The notes under the pieces are model-generated. The model was given only the letters and a program-made list of their open reading frames with translations, ran no database searches and was not told the DNA's origin. Shown piece after piece: positions 43,542 through 52,352 of a DNA stretch of 64,000 nt. Every line of letters begins with the position of its first letter. Positions within the stretch are counted from its first letter, which is position 1. This DNA is from Nonomuraea roseoviolacea subsp. carminata (GTDB taxonomy: Bacteria > Actinomycetota > Actinomycetes > Streptosporangiales > Streptosporangiaceae): assembly GCF_024172185.1 (NCBI RefSeq), contig NZ_JAMZEC010000001.1:2976001-3040000 (forward strand), read 5' to 3'. The position numbers and the translations under genes were made by a program.

Positions 43542-44483
43542 TCAGGTGAGGACCTTCACCACGCCCGTCAGCGCGAGCTGCACCAGGGCCAGCGGCACCA
43601 ACCCCACCCAGGCCAGCTTCTGCAGCTGATCCTCCCGCAGCCGGGGAAAGCTGACCCGCAGCCAGATCACCACGAACGCCAGCGCGAACACCTTCACAAG
43701 GGTCCACAGCCAGCCCGGCAGCAGCGGGCCGTGCCAGCCGCCCAGGAAGAGCACCGTCGTCAGGAACGACAGCACCACGATCCCGACGTACTCCGACAGC
43801 ATGAACAGGGCGAAGCGCATGCCGGTGTACTCGGTCATCGGGCCCATGATGATCTCGGACTCGGCGATGGGCATGTCGAACGGCGGCCTCCGCAGCTCGG
43901 CGAGCCCGGCCAGGAAGAAGACCACGCCGCCGATGGCCTGCCACGGCAGCCACCACCACTGCCACGCCTCGACGATCCCGGGCAGGGACAGCGTGCCGGC
44001 GGCCATCGCGACGGACGAGGCGGCCAGCACCAGCGGCAGCTCGTACGACATGAGCTGCGCGGCCGCGCGCATGCCGCCGAGCACGCTGTACTTGTTGGCC
44101 GAGGCCCATCCGGCCATGATCGAGCCGAGCACGCCGATGCCCATCACCGCGAGCACGAAGAACAGGCCGAGGTCCAGGTCCACCGCGACGCGGCCCCGGT
44201 CGATCGGGATGACGATCATCACGACGAGGTACGGCACCAGCGCCACCCCGGGGGCGATCATGAAGATGCGCCGGTCGGCGGCGGCCGGGATGACGTCCTC
44301 CTTCTGGGCGAACTTCACCCCGTCGGCGATGAGCTGCGCCCACCCGTGGAAGCCTCCCGCGTACATCGGCCCGAGGCGCGACTGCATGTGGGCCATCACC
44401 TTGTGCTCGGTCTGCCCCACGATCAGCGGCAGGACCAGGAACACGGCGAGGATCACGACGAAGCTGATCACCACGTCAAGCAT
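43542..44483 (-). CDS. nuoH: NADH-quinone oxidoreductase-type subunit H
   Basis: 313 aa with eight predicted TM segments. Quinone-chamber motifs are recognisable: QSRLGPMYAGGFHGWAQLIADGVKF near the N-terminus and AELRRPPFDMPIAESEIIMGPMTEYTGMRF in the middle. The latter deviates from the usual AESELVAGFHTEYSSMRF, suggesting a divergent paralogue. GGAGG lies 8 nt before the ATG. It follows nuoC directly, with a 120-nt gap where nuoD-G would normally be. Confidence 0.94.
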   Translation of the reverse strand: MLDVVISFVVILAVFLVLPLIVGQTEHKVMAHMQSRLGPMYAGGFHGWAQLIADGVKFAQKEDVIPAAADRRIFMIAPGVALVPYLVVMIVIPIDRGRVAVDLDLGLFFVLAVMGIGVLGSIMAGWASANKYSVLGGMRAAAQLMSYELPLVLAASSVAMAAGTLSLPGIVEAWQWWWLPWQAIGGVVFFLAGLAELRRPPFDMPIAESEIIMGPMTEYTGMRFALFMLSEYVGIVVLSFLTTVLFLGGWHGPLLPGWLWTLVKVFALAFVVIWLRVSFPRLREDQLQKLAWVGLVPLALVQLALTGVVKVLT

Positions 44484-44603
44484 CGGGCGCGCCTCCTAGT
44501 CGGACGGGTCGGGCATCACATGATCAACATCCGGCGACCGATGTCCCGGCTCGGACGTCGTCCACCGCTCTCTCCCCGCCTCGGGCGTCGCCCGCCGTGC
44601 TCC

Positions 44604-45167
44604 TCACGCATCAGGAGCCGTCCCCCAGTCGGCCGGCACCCCGGGCGGGAGGGTCCTGCGGCGGCTCGGCGCGCCGTGGCCCGACTCTCCCGGCTCCTTC
44701 GCCCCCGGCCACGCCTTGGCGACCCGGGCGGCGAGGATGAAGTCCTTGCGCAGCGGGTATCCCTCGAACCCGTCGGGCAGCAGGAGCGGCACCAGGTTCG
44801 GGTGGCCGTCGAAGACGATGCCGAACATCTCGTACGTCTCCCGCTCGTGCCAGTCGGCCCCCCGGAACACGCCGACGGCCGACGGCAGGTGCGGTTCGGC
44901 GCGCGGCACGCTCGTGCGCACGAGCACGCGACGGCAGGCGACCGGGTCGTACAGGTGAGCGACGATCACGAACGTCTCGGGCGGCTCGTCCACGCCGGTC
45001 AGCCAGTCGAAGAAGACGTAGCCGGAGTCCCTGAGCGCGGTCAGGACCTCGATCCAGTCGCCGGGGCCGGTGACGTCGAGGGTCGTCTCGCCGTACGACT
45101 CGGTGGTCCGGACGCGGTCGTCGCCGAAGCGCGCGGCCGTCTCCTCGGCGGGCCGGCCGGCGCTCAC
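44604..45167 (-). CDS. nuoC: NADH-quinone oxidoreductase-type subunit C
   Basis: 187 aa. The C-terminal signature is clear: [39 protein letters not shown]. The GTG start overlaps the nuoB stop (GTGA) and is preceded by GGAGGGGGAGG. It is a stand-alone NuoC; no NuoD domain is fused and none follows. The long frame continuing upstream is a shadow of the nuoB repeats. Confidence 0.9.
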   Translation of the reverse strand: MSAGRPAEETAARFGDDRVRTTESYGETTLDVTGPGDWIEVLTALRDSGYVFFDWLTGVDEPPETFVIVAHLYDPVACRRVLVRTSVPRAEPHLPSAVGVFRGADWHERETYEMFGIVFDGHPNLVPLLLPDGFEGYPLRKDFILAARVAKAWPGAKEPGESGHGAPSRRRTLPPGVPADWGTAPDA

Positions 45168-45916
45168 GCCTCCCCCTCCGAAGAGCCGGGCCTCTCCGCA
45201 GAACGGGGCCCTTCCGAAGAACCAAGCCCCTCCGAAGAACCGGGCCCCTCCGAAGAACCGGGCCCCTCCGTAGAACCGGGCCTCTCCGTAGAACCGGGCC
45301 TCTCCGTAGAACCGGGCCTCTCCGTAGAACCGGGCCTCTCCGTAGAACCGGGCCTCTCCGTAGAACCGGGCCTCTCCAGGGAACCGGACTCGGGCGCGCC
45401 GTGGGCGCGGGACCAGAGGTAGCGGTCGCCGAGCTTCTCTCCCGCGATCTTCTCCTGAAGCTTCATGATCCCGTACAGCAGCGCCTCCGGCCGCGGCGGG
45501 CAACCCGGGACGTAGACGTCGACCGGGATGATCTGGTCCACGCCGTTGGTGACGCAGTAGGAGTCCCAGTACGGGCCGCCGCTGTTGGAGCAGGCGCCGA
45601 AGGAGATCACGTACTTGGGGTCGGGCATCTGCTCGTACAGGCGCTTGACGGCCGGCGCCATCTTGTCGGTCACGGTGCCCGAGACGATCATGAGGTCGGC
45701 CTGCCGGGGGCCGTTGGCGAACGGGATGACCCCGAACCTGATGAAGTCGTGCCGGCTCATCGACGTGGCGATGAACTCGATGGCGCAGCACGCCAGCCCG
45801 AAGTTGAACACCCACAGCGAATAGCGCCGCCCCCAGTTGAGGACGAAGCGCATCGGCTTGGGCGCCAGCCGGGAGACCGGCCCCACGGTGGGCATCGGGA
45901 GATCCGTCGCTGCCAT
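45164..45916 (-). CDS. nuoB: NADH-quinone oxidoreductase-type subunit B with hexapeptide-repeat tail
   Basis: 250 aa; NuoB is usually about 160-220. The [4Fe-4S] N2 ligands are present: C43-C44 (LACCAIEFI), Cys in [15 protein letters not shown], and Cys in [14 protein letters not shown]. After [13 protein letters not shown] the protein is eleven hexapeptide units (RPGSTE six times, then GPGSSE-like), ending GEA. The stop overlaps the nuoC start. The tail would be exposed near the N2 cluster domain. Confidence 0.94.
   Translation of the reverse strand: MAATDLPMPTVGPVSRLAPKPMRFVLNWGRRYSLWVFNFGLACCAIEFIATSMSRHDFIRFGVIPFANGPRQADLMIVSGTVTDKMAPAVKRLYEQMPDPKYVISFGACSNSGGPYWDSYCVTNGVDQIIPVDVYVPGCPPRPEALLYGIMKLQEKIAGEKLGDRYLWSRAHGAPESGSLERPGSTERPGSTERPGSTERPGSTERPGSTERPGSTEGPGSSEGPGSSEGLGSSEGPRSAERPGSSEGEA
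45176..45375. repeat. 18-bp tandem repeats at the nuoB 3' end
   Basis: Eleven in-frame 18-bp units; about six in a row (near 45267-45375) are identical copies of CCTCTCCGTAGAACCGGG, and the remainder diverge progressively towards the nuoB/nuoC junction. Period 18 and lack of stops keep several frames open. Confidence 0.93.
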
Positions 45917-45973
45917 GTCTCCATTGTCCCGCCTGATCGGCCTCAGGTGTAGATCCGGCCCGCGAGCGGGTGG

Positions 45974-46345
45974 TCAGGTCCAGGTGAGGACGCGTTTGCG
46001 CCAGGCGTACAGGATGCCGAGCGCGATGAAGCCGAGGAAGACGAACATCTCGACGAGCGTGGTCAGCCCGAACCCGGGCGCGTCGAACACCGTCGCCCAC
46101 GGGAACAGGAACACCGCGTCCACGGCGAAGACCACGTACAGGTACGTGAAGACGTAGTAGCGGACCTGCGACTGCGCCCAGCCCTCGCCCACGGGATCGA
46201 CGCCGCACTCGTACGAGGTCAGCTTCTCGGGGGTCGGCCGGGTGGGCCGCAGCAGCCGGTTGGCCATGAGGGCGCCGGCCACGATGGCCACGCCGATCGC
46301 GAACAGCGCGGCGACCAGCGCGTAGGACCCGAAGTAGCCGTCCAC
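45974..46345 (-). CDS. nuoA: NADH-quinone oxidoreductase-type subunit A
   Basis: 123 aa with three TM segments and the YECGVDPVG loop that carries the conserved NuoA cysteine. GTG at 46345 fits the protein; no ribosome site lies upstream, so the message could be leaderless. First gene of the A-B-C-H unit, divergent from the deacetylase lipoprotein across 85 bases that must hold both promoters. Confidence 0.93.
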   Translation of the reverse strand: MDGYFGSYALVAALFAIGVAIVAGALMANRLLRPTRPTPEKLTSYECGVDPVGEGWAQSQVRYYVFTYLYVVFAVDAVFLFPWATVFDAPGFGLTTLVEMFVFLGFIALGILYAWRKRVLTWT

Positions 46346-46430
46346 ATGCCGATCGTAACCCAGTCAAACCTCCGGACCTATCCCCCCAAATCGGTGTAAA
46401 AGGGATGATCGCCACCATAACCTGGCAGCT

Positions 46431-48245
46431 ATGCACAAATTGCGCCTCCTTGGTGGACTCGCGCTGCTCGCCCTCGCGACGGGCGGGTGCGGCCTGAGCT
46501 CGGGCTCCCATGAGCGCAACATCGTCGTGCCCGCGGACCCCACCCTCCTCGACTACGTCAACCCCGCGACGGTGAACGGGCTCACCTCCCAGTCGCTGAG
46601 CGAGGGCGAGAGCGCACGCCGGTATGTGCACATCACCTATCCGCAGCTCAAGGACGCCCCGGCGCTCGGCACCGCGCTGCACAAGGAGGCCGAGCGGCAG
46701 CTGCACGCCTTCCGCGCCGTCGTGTCGGCCGCCTCCTCCGACGCCCTCCGCCCCCGCGACCCCGGCACGGGCTACAAGGACCAGGACTCCGGAGCCGGCT
46801 ACCGGACGGGCTCCACCGGCCGCGGCGACGGCTTCAAATCGAGCCGGCCGCCGGCCAGGGGCTTCAAGTCCAGCCGGCCGCCGGCCAAAGGCTTCAAGTC
46901 CAGCCCGCCGCCGGCCAAGGGCGGCACCCGCGCCCTCTCCCTCGGCGGCCACCTCAGCGAGAGCGCCTTCACCAGCCCCTCCCTGCGCCGCCCCGAGCTG
47001 AACGTGCAGTGGGAGCTCACCGCCGCCTCCCCCGACGTGGTCGGGGTACGGCTGCGCAGCGGCGAGTACGTCGGCGCCGGCTGGGCCCGCTCCACCCGGA
47101 CCTTCTGGTACGACCGGCACCGCGACCAGGTCGTCGGCGCGACCGGCCTGCTCGCGGGCAAGCCGGCGGTCCAGGAGGCGGCCCGGCTGGTCCGGGAGGG
47201 CCTGGAGCCGCGCGGCGCGGCCGTGGACCGCTCCGCCGTGACGGCCACCCCGGACCGGCTCGACTCGATGGCCTTCAACCGGATGGGCGACCTGGTCGTG
47301 GAGTTCGACGACTGCGAGATCGGGTCCTGCTCGCTCGGGCGTGTCGCGGTGGCCGTCCCGGCGTGGCAGGTCCAGCCGCTGCTGTCGCCGACGGGCCGGC
47401 TCGCCCAGGCCGCCGCCGTCGCGGCGTCCGGCAAGACCGCCCTCCCCCCGCTCGGTTCCGAGGACGGACCGGCCCAGGCTCCCCCGATCACGAGCCCCGC
47501 GCGGCCGGACGACAAGCCGCCGGTCGGCGCCGGGACCCGGGCCGGCTCCGGCGTCCAGGCCGCCGCCCCCGCGGGCCCGCCGTACCGGCACGTGGACTGT
47601 TCCAAGGCCAAGTGCGTCGCCCTGACCTTCGACGACGGGCCCGGCCCCCAGACGCCGCGCGTGCTCGACGCGCTGCGCGACGGCGGCGCGCGGGCGACGT
47701 TCTTCGCCGTCGGCACCAATGCCGAGGCCAACCCGTCCGTGCTGCGCCGCATGCACGACGAGGGCCACCTGATCGGCAATCACTCGTGGGCGCACCGCGA
47801 CCTGACGAAGCTGCCGCTGAACCGGATCATCGACGGGCTCAGCCGCACCCAGGAAGTGATCACGGACGGCTCCGGGCGGATGCCCGCGCTGGCGCGCCCG
47901 CCGTACGGCGTGGCGAGCCCCGACGTGCTGGAGGCGGCGCACCGCGTGGGCGTGGCGCTGGTCGGCTGGGACGTGGACACGCGCGACACGCCCGAGGATC
48001 CGGAGGGCCGCGGAGAGGACCCGGCGACGATCACCCACCGTGCCGTCAGCGGCGCCCGGCCCAACGCGATCATCCTGCTGCACGACACCAACGGCGCGAC
48101 CGCGGACGCGGTTCCGGACATCCTCAAGGAGCTGGGCGCGAAGGGTTACACCTTCGTCACCGTTCCGGAACTGTACGGCTCACCAGGCATGGAGCCGGGG
48201 CACTTCTACCGCTCCGCGACGGCCACCCAGGTGAACGGCCCCTGA
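46431..48245 (+). CDS. lipoprotein polysaccharide deacetylase (CE4/NodB)
   Basis: 604 aa. A lipobox (ALATGGC) predicts a lipid-anchored extracellular protein. Residues 30-330 form a domain of the DUF3298-like kind with a low-complexity stretch of three GFKSSRPPAKG-type repeats (about 130-165). The C-terminal NodB domain is complete: TFDDGPG (D401, D402), HSWAH (H451, H455), RPPYG, GWDVD and IILLHDT. It probably deacetylates peptidoglycan or a surface glycan. No ribosome site is obvious before the ATG. Confidence 0.9.
   Translation: MHKLRLLGGLALLALATGGCGLSSGSHERNIVVPADPTLLDYVNPATVNGLTSQSLSEGESARRYVHITYPQLKDAPALGTALHKEAERQLHAFRAVVSAASSDALRPRDPGTGYKDQDSGAGYRTGSTGRGDGFKSSRPPARGFKSSRPPAKGFKSSPPPAKGGTRALSLGGHLSESAFTSPSLRRPELNVQWELTAASPDVVGVRLRSGEYVGAGWARSTRTFWYDRHRDQVVGATGLLAGKPAVQEAARLVREGLEPRGAAVDRSAVTATPDRLDSMAFNRMGDLVVEFDDCEIGSCSLGRVAVAVPAWQVQPLLSPTGRLAQAAAVAASGKTALPPLGSEDGPAQAPPITSPARPDDKPPVGAGTRAGSGVQAAAPAGPPYRHVDCSKAKCVALTFDDGPGPQTPRVLDALRDGGARATFFAVGTNAEANPSVLRRMHDEGHLIGNHSWAHRDLTKLPLNRIIDGLSRTQEVITDGSGRMPALARPPYGVASPDVLEAAHRVGVALVGWDVDTRDTPEDPEGRGEDPATITHRAVSGARPNAIILLHDTNGATADAVPDILKELGAKGYTFVTVPELYGSPGMEPGHFYRSATATQVNGP
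46831..46920. repeat. three 30-bp in-frame repeats in the deacetylase gene
   Basis: Near-identical 30-bp units starting GGCTTCAAGTCCAGCC code for G-F-K-S-S-R/P-P-P-A-K/R three times in a row. They fall between two otherwise conserved parts of the N-terminal domain. Confidence 0.88.
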
Positions 48246-48269
48246 GGCGGCGCACCCCCAGGGGCCACG

Positions 48270-48275
48270 TATAGT
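48270..48275 (+). promoter_or_regulatory. -10 element TATAGT upstream of the leader peptide
   Basis: TATAGT lies 8 nt before the GTG at 48284, which would place the transcription start at or next to the start codon, giving a leaderless leader peptide. No convincing -35 is seen. Confidence 0.5.
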
Positions 48276-48283
48276 TGGCCCTC

Positions 48284-48358
48284 GTGACCCGAACAGTCCT
48301 CTTCGCCCGCCTGCACGTCGACCTCGGCAGGCTCGCGTCGGCGCTGTGTCACCCCTAG
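48284..48358 (+). CDS. 24-aa leader peptide upstream of korAB
   Basis: GTG to TAG, 24 residues, containing HVDLGRLASALC near the end. This matches the actinobacterial putative leader-peptide pattern (R/L-H-V-D-L-x-R-x-x-S-A-x-C), which I know mainly from the 5' regions of sulfur/cysteine-related genes. A good -10 box lies just upstream. Its position 144 nt before korA, with an inverted repeat in between, suggests translation-dependent control of korAB. The Cys codon (TGT) is third from the end. Confidence 0.75.
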   Translation: MTRTVLFARLHVDLGRLASALCHP

Positions 48359-48359
48359 C

Positions 48360-48428
48360 GGTTCAACAACCTCCCCCTGAATCCCACCGCGTTTACCCGC
48401 GTTATGCGCTGAGGAAACGTGTTGAACC
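48360..48428 (+). promoter_or_regulatory. long-range inverted repeat, possible attenuator
   Basis: GGTTCAACA (48360-48368) is perfectly complementary to TGTTGAACC (48420-48428) around a 51-nt loop that contains further short GC pairings. It starts immediately after the leader peptide stop, so ribosome position on the leader could decide whether it forms. A smaller hairpin (about 48466-48487) precedes the korA ribosome site. Confidence 0.55.
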
Positions 48429-48502
48429 TCGCGAGGATCTAGCATGGAACTGAGAACGCGCCCCAAGCGACCGCGCATTGGCGCGTCGAGGAGGACTGAG
48501 CT

Positions 48503-50347
48503 GTGACTAAGCAGGTCCAGCAACTCGACCGCGTGATCATCCGCTTCGCCGGCGACTCCGGCGACGGCATGCAGCTCACCGGTGACCGCTTCACCGCCGG
48601 CACGGCGGAGTTCGGCAACGACCTGTCCACGCTGCCCAACTTCCCGGCCGAGATCCGCGCGCCCGCCGGCACCCTGCCCGGCGTGTCCAGCTTCCAGCTC
48701 CACTTCGCCGATCACGACATCCTCACGCCCGGCGACGCGCCGAACGTGCTCGTCGCGATGAACCCGGCGGCGCTGAAGGCCAACCTGGGCGACCTGCCCC
48801 GCGGTGCGGACATCATCGTCAACACCGACGAGTTCACCAAGCGCAACCTGCAGAAGGTCGGCTACGAGACCAACCCGCTGGAGGACGACAGCCTCGCGGA
48901 GTGGCGGGTCCACGCGGTCCCGCTGACGTCGCTGACGGTCACCGCCCTCGAGGGCTTCGACCTGTCGAAGAAGGACGCCGAGCGCTCGAAGAACATGTTC
49001 GCCCTCGGCCTGCTGTCGTGGCTCTACCACCGGCCGATCGAGCACACGATCACGTTCCTGCAGCAGAAGTTCGCCAAGAAGCCCGAGATCGCCAAGGCCA
49101 ACATCGCGGCCTTCCAGGCGGGCTGGAACTACGGCGAGACGACCGAGTCGTTCTCGGTGTCGTACGAGGTCAAGCCGGCCCGGCTGGCCCCGGGCGTCTA
49201 CCGCAACATCTCCGGCAACCAGGCGCTGGCCTACGGCCTGATCGCCGCCTCGGTGCAGGCGAAGCTGCCGCTGTTCCTCGGCTCGTACCCGATCACGCCG
49301 GCCAGCGACATCCTGCACGAGCTGTCGAAGCACAAGCGGTTCGGCGTGCGCACCTTCCAGGCCGAGGACGAGATCGCGGGCGTCGGGGCGGCGCTGGGCG
49401 CGGCGTTCGGCGGCGCGCTGGGCGTGACGACGACCTCGGGCCCGGGCGTGGCGCTCAAGGCGGAGACCGTGGGGCTCGGCGTCACCACCGAGCTGCCGCT
49501 GATCATCGTGGACGTGCAGCGGGCCGGTCCGAGCACCGGCATGCCGACCAAGACCGAGCAGACCGACCTGCTGATGGCGATGTACGGCCGCAACGGCGAG
49601 TCGCCGGTGCCGGTCGTGGCGCCGATGTCGCCGAGCGACTGCTTCGACGCGGCGATCGAGGCGGCCCGGATCGCGGTGAAGTACCGCACGCCGGTCATGC
49701 TGCTGTCCGACGGCTACCTCGCCAACGGCTCCGAGCCGTGGCGGCTGCCGGAGATCTCCGAGCTGCCCGACATCTCGCAGGCGTTCACCACCGAGCCCAA
49801 CGGCGAGGACGGCGCGTTCCTGCCGTTCAAGCGCGACGAGGAGACGCTGGCGCGCCCGTGGGCGATCCCCGGCACGGCGGGCCTTGAGCACCGCATCGGC
49901 GGCATCGAGAAGGCCGACGGCACGGGCAACATCTCCTACGACCCCAACAACCACGACCTGATGGTCCGGCTGCGCGCGGCCAAGATCGCCGGGATCGACG
50001 TGCCCGACCTGGAGGTGGACGACCCCGACGGCGACGCCCGGGTGCTCGTGCTGGGCTGGGGCTCGACGTACGGACCGATCGCGGCGGCGGTGCGGCGGAT
50101 CAGGAAGGCCGGCGGCAAGGTCGCGCAGGCCCACCTGCGCCACCTCAACCCGCTGCCGGCCAACACCGGCGAGGTCCTCAAGGGCTACGACAAGGTGCTG
50201 CTGCCCGAGATCAACCTCGGCCAGCTCGCGCTGCTGCTGCGGGCCCGCTACCTCGTCGACATCATCAGCTACAACCGGGTGCGCGGCCTTCCGTTCAAGG
50301 CCGAGGAGCTGGCCGGGGTGATCCAGGACGTGATCGACAGTGACTGA
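48503..50347 (+). CDS. korA: 2-oxoacid:ferredoxin oxidoreductase, alpha (gamma-alpha fused) subunit
   Basis: 614 aa. The N-terminal gamma domain (IIRFAGDSGDGMQLTGDRF, FPAEIRAPAGTLPGVSSFQ) is fused to the alpha domain (GNQALAYGLIAAS, GSYPITPASDILHELS, QAEDEIAGVGAALGAAFGGALGVTTTSGPGVALK, PSTGMPTKTEQTDL). With KorB it oxidatively decarboxylates 2-oxoglutarate or another 2-oxoacid, giving acyl-CoA and reduced ferredoxin. GTG start with GAGGAGGA upstream. It overlaps korB by 8 nt. Neighbouring complex I genes may accept electrons from the ferredoxin. Confidence 0.93.
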   Translation: MTKQVQQLDRVIIRFAGDSGDGMQLTGDRFTAGTAEFGNDLSTLPNFPAEIRAPAGTLPGVSSFQLHFADHDILTPGDAPNVLVAMNPAALKANLGDLPRGADIIVNTDEFTKRNLQKVGYETNPLEDDSLAEWRVHAVPLTSLTVTALEGFDLSKKDAERSKNMFALGLLSWLYHRPIEHTITFLQQKFAKKPEIAKANIAAFQAGWNYGETTESFSVSYEVKPARLAPGVYRNISGNQALAYGLIAASVQAKLPLFLGSYPITPASDILHELSKHKRFGVRTFQAEDEIAGVGAALGAAFGGALGVTTTSGPGVALKAETVGLGVTTELPLIIVDVQRAGPSTGMPTKTEQTDLLMAMYGRNGESPVPVVAPMSPSDCFDAAIEAARIAVKYRTPVMLLSDGYLANGSEPWRLPEISELPDISQAFTTEPNGEDGAFLPFKRDEETLARPWAIPGTAGLEHRIGGIEKADGTGNISYDPNNHDLMVRLRAAKIAGIDVPDLEVDDPDGDARVLVLGWGSTYGPIAAAVRRIRKAGGKVAQAHLRHLNPLPANTGEVLKGYDKVLLPEINLGQLALLLRARYLVDIISYNRVRGLPFKAEELAGVIQDVIDSD

Positions 50348-51386
50348 GCTGCTCAACGGGAAGGGCCTGTCCCTCATCCCCAAGACCGACGCCAAGCAGA
50401 CCCTGAAGGACTTCAAGTCCGACCAGGAGGTCCGCTGGTGCCCCGGCTGCGGTGACTACGCGATCCTGGCCGCGGTGCAGAGCTTCCTGCCGGAGCTGGG
50501 GCTGCGGCGCGAGAACATCGTGTTCGTCTCGGGCATCGGCTGCTCCTCGCGCTTCCCGTACTACCTCGACACCTACGGCTTCCACTCGATCCACGGCCGC
50601 GCGCCGGCGATCGCGACGGGCCTGGCCGCGAGCCGGCCGGACCTCAGCGTGTGGGTGATCACGGGTGACGGCGACGCGCTGTCGATCGGCGGCAACCACC
50701 TGATCCACGCGTTGCGCCGCAACGTCAACCTCAACATCCTGCTGTTCAACAACAGGATCTACGGCCTGACGAAGGGGCAGTACTCCCCGACCTCCGAGGT
50801 CGGCAAGATCACCAAGTCGACGCCGATGGGGTCGCTGGACAAGCCGTTCAACCCGATCTCGCTGGCCCTCGGCGCCGAGGCGTCGTTCGTGGCCCGCACC
50901 ATCGACTCCGACCGCAAGCACCTGCAGTCGGTGCTGCGCGAGGCGACCGCCCACCGCGGCACGTCGCTGGTGGAGATCTACCAGAACTGCAACATCTTCA
51001 ACGACAACGCCTTCGAGCCGCTGAAGGACCCCGAGGTCCGCGACGACATCACGCTGCGGCTGGAGCACGGGCAGCCGATCGTGTCGGCGTCCAAGGCGGT
51101 CGTGCGGGGCGACGACGGCCGCATCGCGGTGGTGCCGCGGGCCGACGTCGCGGCCGAGCGGATCCTCGTCCACGACGCGCACTCGCCCGACCCGTCGCTG
51201 GCGTTCGCGCTGTCGCGGCTGGACGAGCCGGCGTTCGAGCACGTGCCGATCGGCATCTTCCGCCAGGTGGACCGGCCGGCGTACGACGTGCTCATGGCCG
51301 AGCAGCTCGATGAGGCCGTGGCGCAGCAGGGGCCGGGCGACCTGTCCGAGCTGCTGATGGGCGGCGACACCTGGCGCATCGGTTAA
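50340..51386 (+). CDS. korB: 2-oxoacid:ferredoxin oxidoreductase, beta subunit
   Basis: 348 aa. ThDP-binding GDGDALSIGGNHLIHALRRNVN-LN region and [4Fe-4S] ligands C34 and C37 (RWCPGCGDY), C68 (GIGCSSRF), and a later Cys (YQNCNIFND). GTG start overlaps korA by 8 nt, implying coupled translation. A strong terminator follows. Substrate (2-oxoglutarate versus pyruvate) is assigned from the general KorAB type. Confidence 0.93.
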   Translation: MTELLNGKGLSLIPKTDAKQTLKDFKSDQEVRWCPGCGDYAILAAVQSFLPELGLRRENIVFVSGIGCSSRFPYYLDTYGFHSIHGRAPAIATGLAASRPDLSVWVITGDGDALSIGGNHLIHALRRNVNLNILLFNNRIYGLTKGQYSPTSEVGKITKSTPMGSLDKPFNPISLALGAEASFVARTIDSDRKHLQSVLREATAHRGTSLVEIYQNCNIFNDNAFEPLKDPEVRDDITLRLEHGQPIVSASKAVVRGDDGRIAVVPRADVAAERILVHDAHSPDPSLAFALSRLDEPAFEHVPIGIFRQVDRPAYDVLMAEQLDEAVAQQGPGDLSELLMGGDTWRIG

Positions 51387-51398
51387 CAGCGGCGGTGA

Positions 51399-51425
51399 GG
51401 GGGCGGCGGTGAGCCGCCCCCTTCG
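51399..51425 (+). terminator. korAB terminator
   Basis: GGGGGCGGC (51399-51407) and GCCGCCCCC (51413-51421) form a perfect 9-bp stem around GGTGA, followed by TTCGT. It lies 13 nt after the korB stop. Confidence 0.8.
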
Positions 51426-51455
51426 TCATGTCCGGACAACCTATCGGGGGATGTC

Positions 51456-52352
51456 ATGTCGGGCTCACTGGTGACGGGCGCCACCGGCTTCATCGGCTCG
51501 CACCTGCTGCGGCGGCTCGGGGCGGCGGGCGAGGCGCACGGGGTGAGCCGTTCGCCGCGGCCGGAGGAGCCGGGCGTGGTGTGGCACCAGGTTGACCTGC
51601 GCGACGCGCGGGCGGTGGAGGAGCTGTTCGCCGCCGTGCGTCCGGAGGTGGTGCACCACCTGGCGGGCGAGGTGGACGGCGCCCGCGAGGTGGACGTGGT
51701 GCTGCCGACGCTGACGGGCAACCTGACGAGCACGGTCAACGTGCTGGCGGCGGCGGCCCGGTCGGGGAGCCGGGTGGTGCTGGCGGGGTCGAGTGAGGAG
51801 CCGCGGCCGGGCAACGGGCACGCGGCGCCGCCGTCGCCGTACGCGATGGCCAAGGCGGCCGCCTCGGGGTACGCGGACCTGTTCCACCGGCTGTGGGGGG
51901 TGCCGTGCACGATCGTGCGGCCGACGATGGTGTACGGGCCGGGCCAGCGTGACGCGACCAAGCTGGTACCCTACGTGACGCTGTCGCTGCTGCGGGGCGA
52001 GGAGCCGCGGCTGACCAGCGGCGCGAAGGTGGCCGACTGGGTGTTCGTGGACGACGTGGTGGAGGCGTTCGCCGCGGCGGGCGCGGGCGGGCGGGCCGTC
52101 GGGCACGCGCTCGACGTGGGCACGGGGCTGCGGGCGTCGGTCCGGGAGGTGGTGGAGCTGCTGTACCGGGTCGTCGGGGCCGGCGGCGGGCCGCGGTTCG
52201 GCGCGGTGGCCGACCGGCCGCTGGACGTGCCGCAGTCGGCCGAGACGGGGCCGGCGCGGGAGCTGCTCGGCTGGGAGGCGCGGGTCGGGCTGGAGGAGGG
52301 CCTGCGGCGGACGGTCGCCTGGTACGCCGCCCGTCAGGGTGTGATCTTGTAG
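51456..52352 (+). CDS. NAD-dependent sugar epimerase/dehydratase (extended SDR)
   Basis: 298 aa. Rossmann motif GATGFIGSHLL at the N-terminus, catalytic Y-x-x-x-K in SPYAMAKAA, and RPTMVYGPGQRD and VFVDDVVEAF regions. It acts on a nucleotide sugar for surface glycan synthesis; the exact sugar is not predictable. GGGGG precedes the ATG. Its end overlaps the convergent gene by 19 bp. Confidence 0.87.
   Translation: MSGSLVTGATGFIGSHLLRRLGAAGEAHGVSRSPRPEEPGVVWHQVDLRDARAVEELFAAVRPEVVHHLAGEVDGAREVDVVLPTLTGNLTSTVNVLAAAARSGSRVVLAGSSEEPRPGNGHAAPPSPYAMAKAAASGYADLFHRLWGVPCTIVRPTMVYGPGQRDATKLVPYVTLSLLRGEEPRLTSGAKVADWVFVDDVVEAFAAAGAGGRAVGHALDVGTGLRASVREVVELLYRVVGAGGGPRFGAVADRPLDVPQSAETGPARELLGWEARVGLEEGLRRTVAWYAARQGVIL

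Noticed and set aside
44484..44603. Hidden or frameshifted nuoD between nuoC and nuoH
   Set aside because: The gap is only 120 bases, too short for any meaningful part of a roughly 400-residue protein, and no NuoD-like segment was seen elsewhere.
45176..45375. CRISPR-like array of 18-bp repeats
   Set aside because: The units are directly adjacent with no spacers, are in frame, and code for hexapeptides of NuoB.
44604..48083. 1159-codon open frame on the - strand running through nuoC, nuoB, nuoA and the deacetylase
   Set aside because: Only its last 187 codons match a protein (NuoC). The rest is out of frame with nuoB and nuoA and antisense to the deacetylase.
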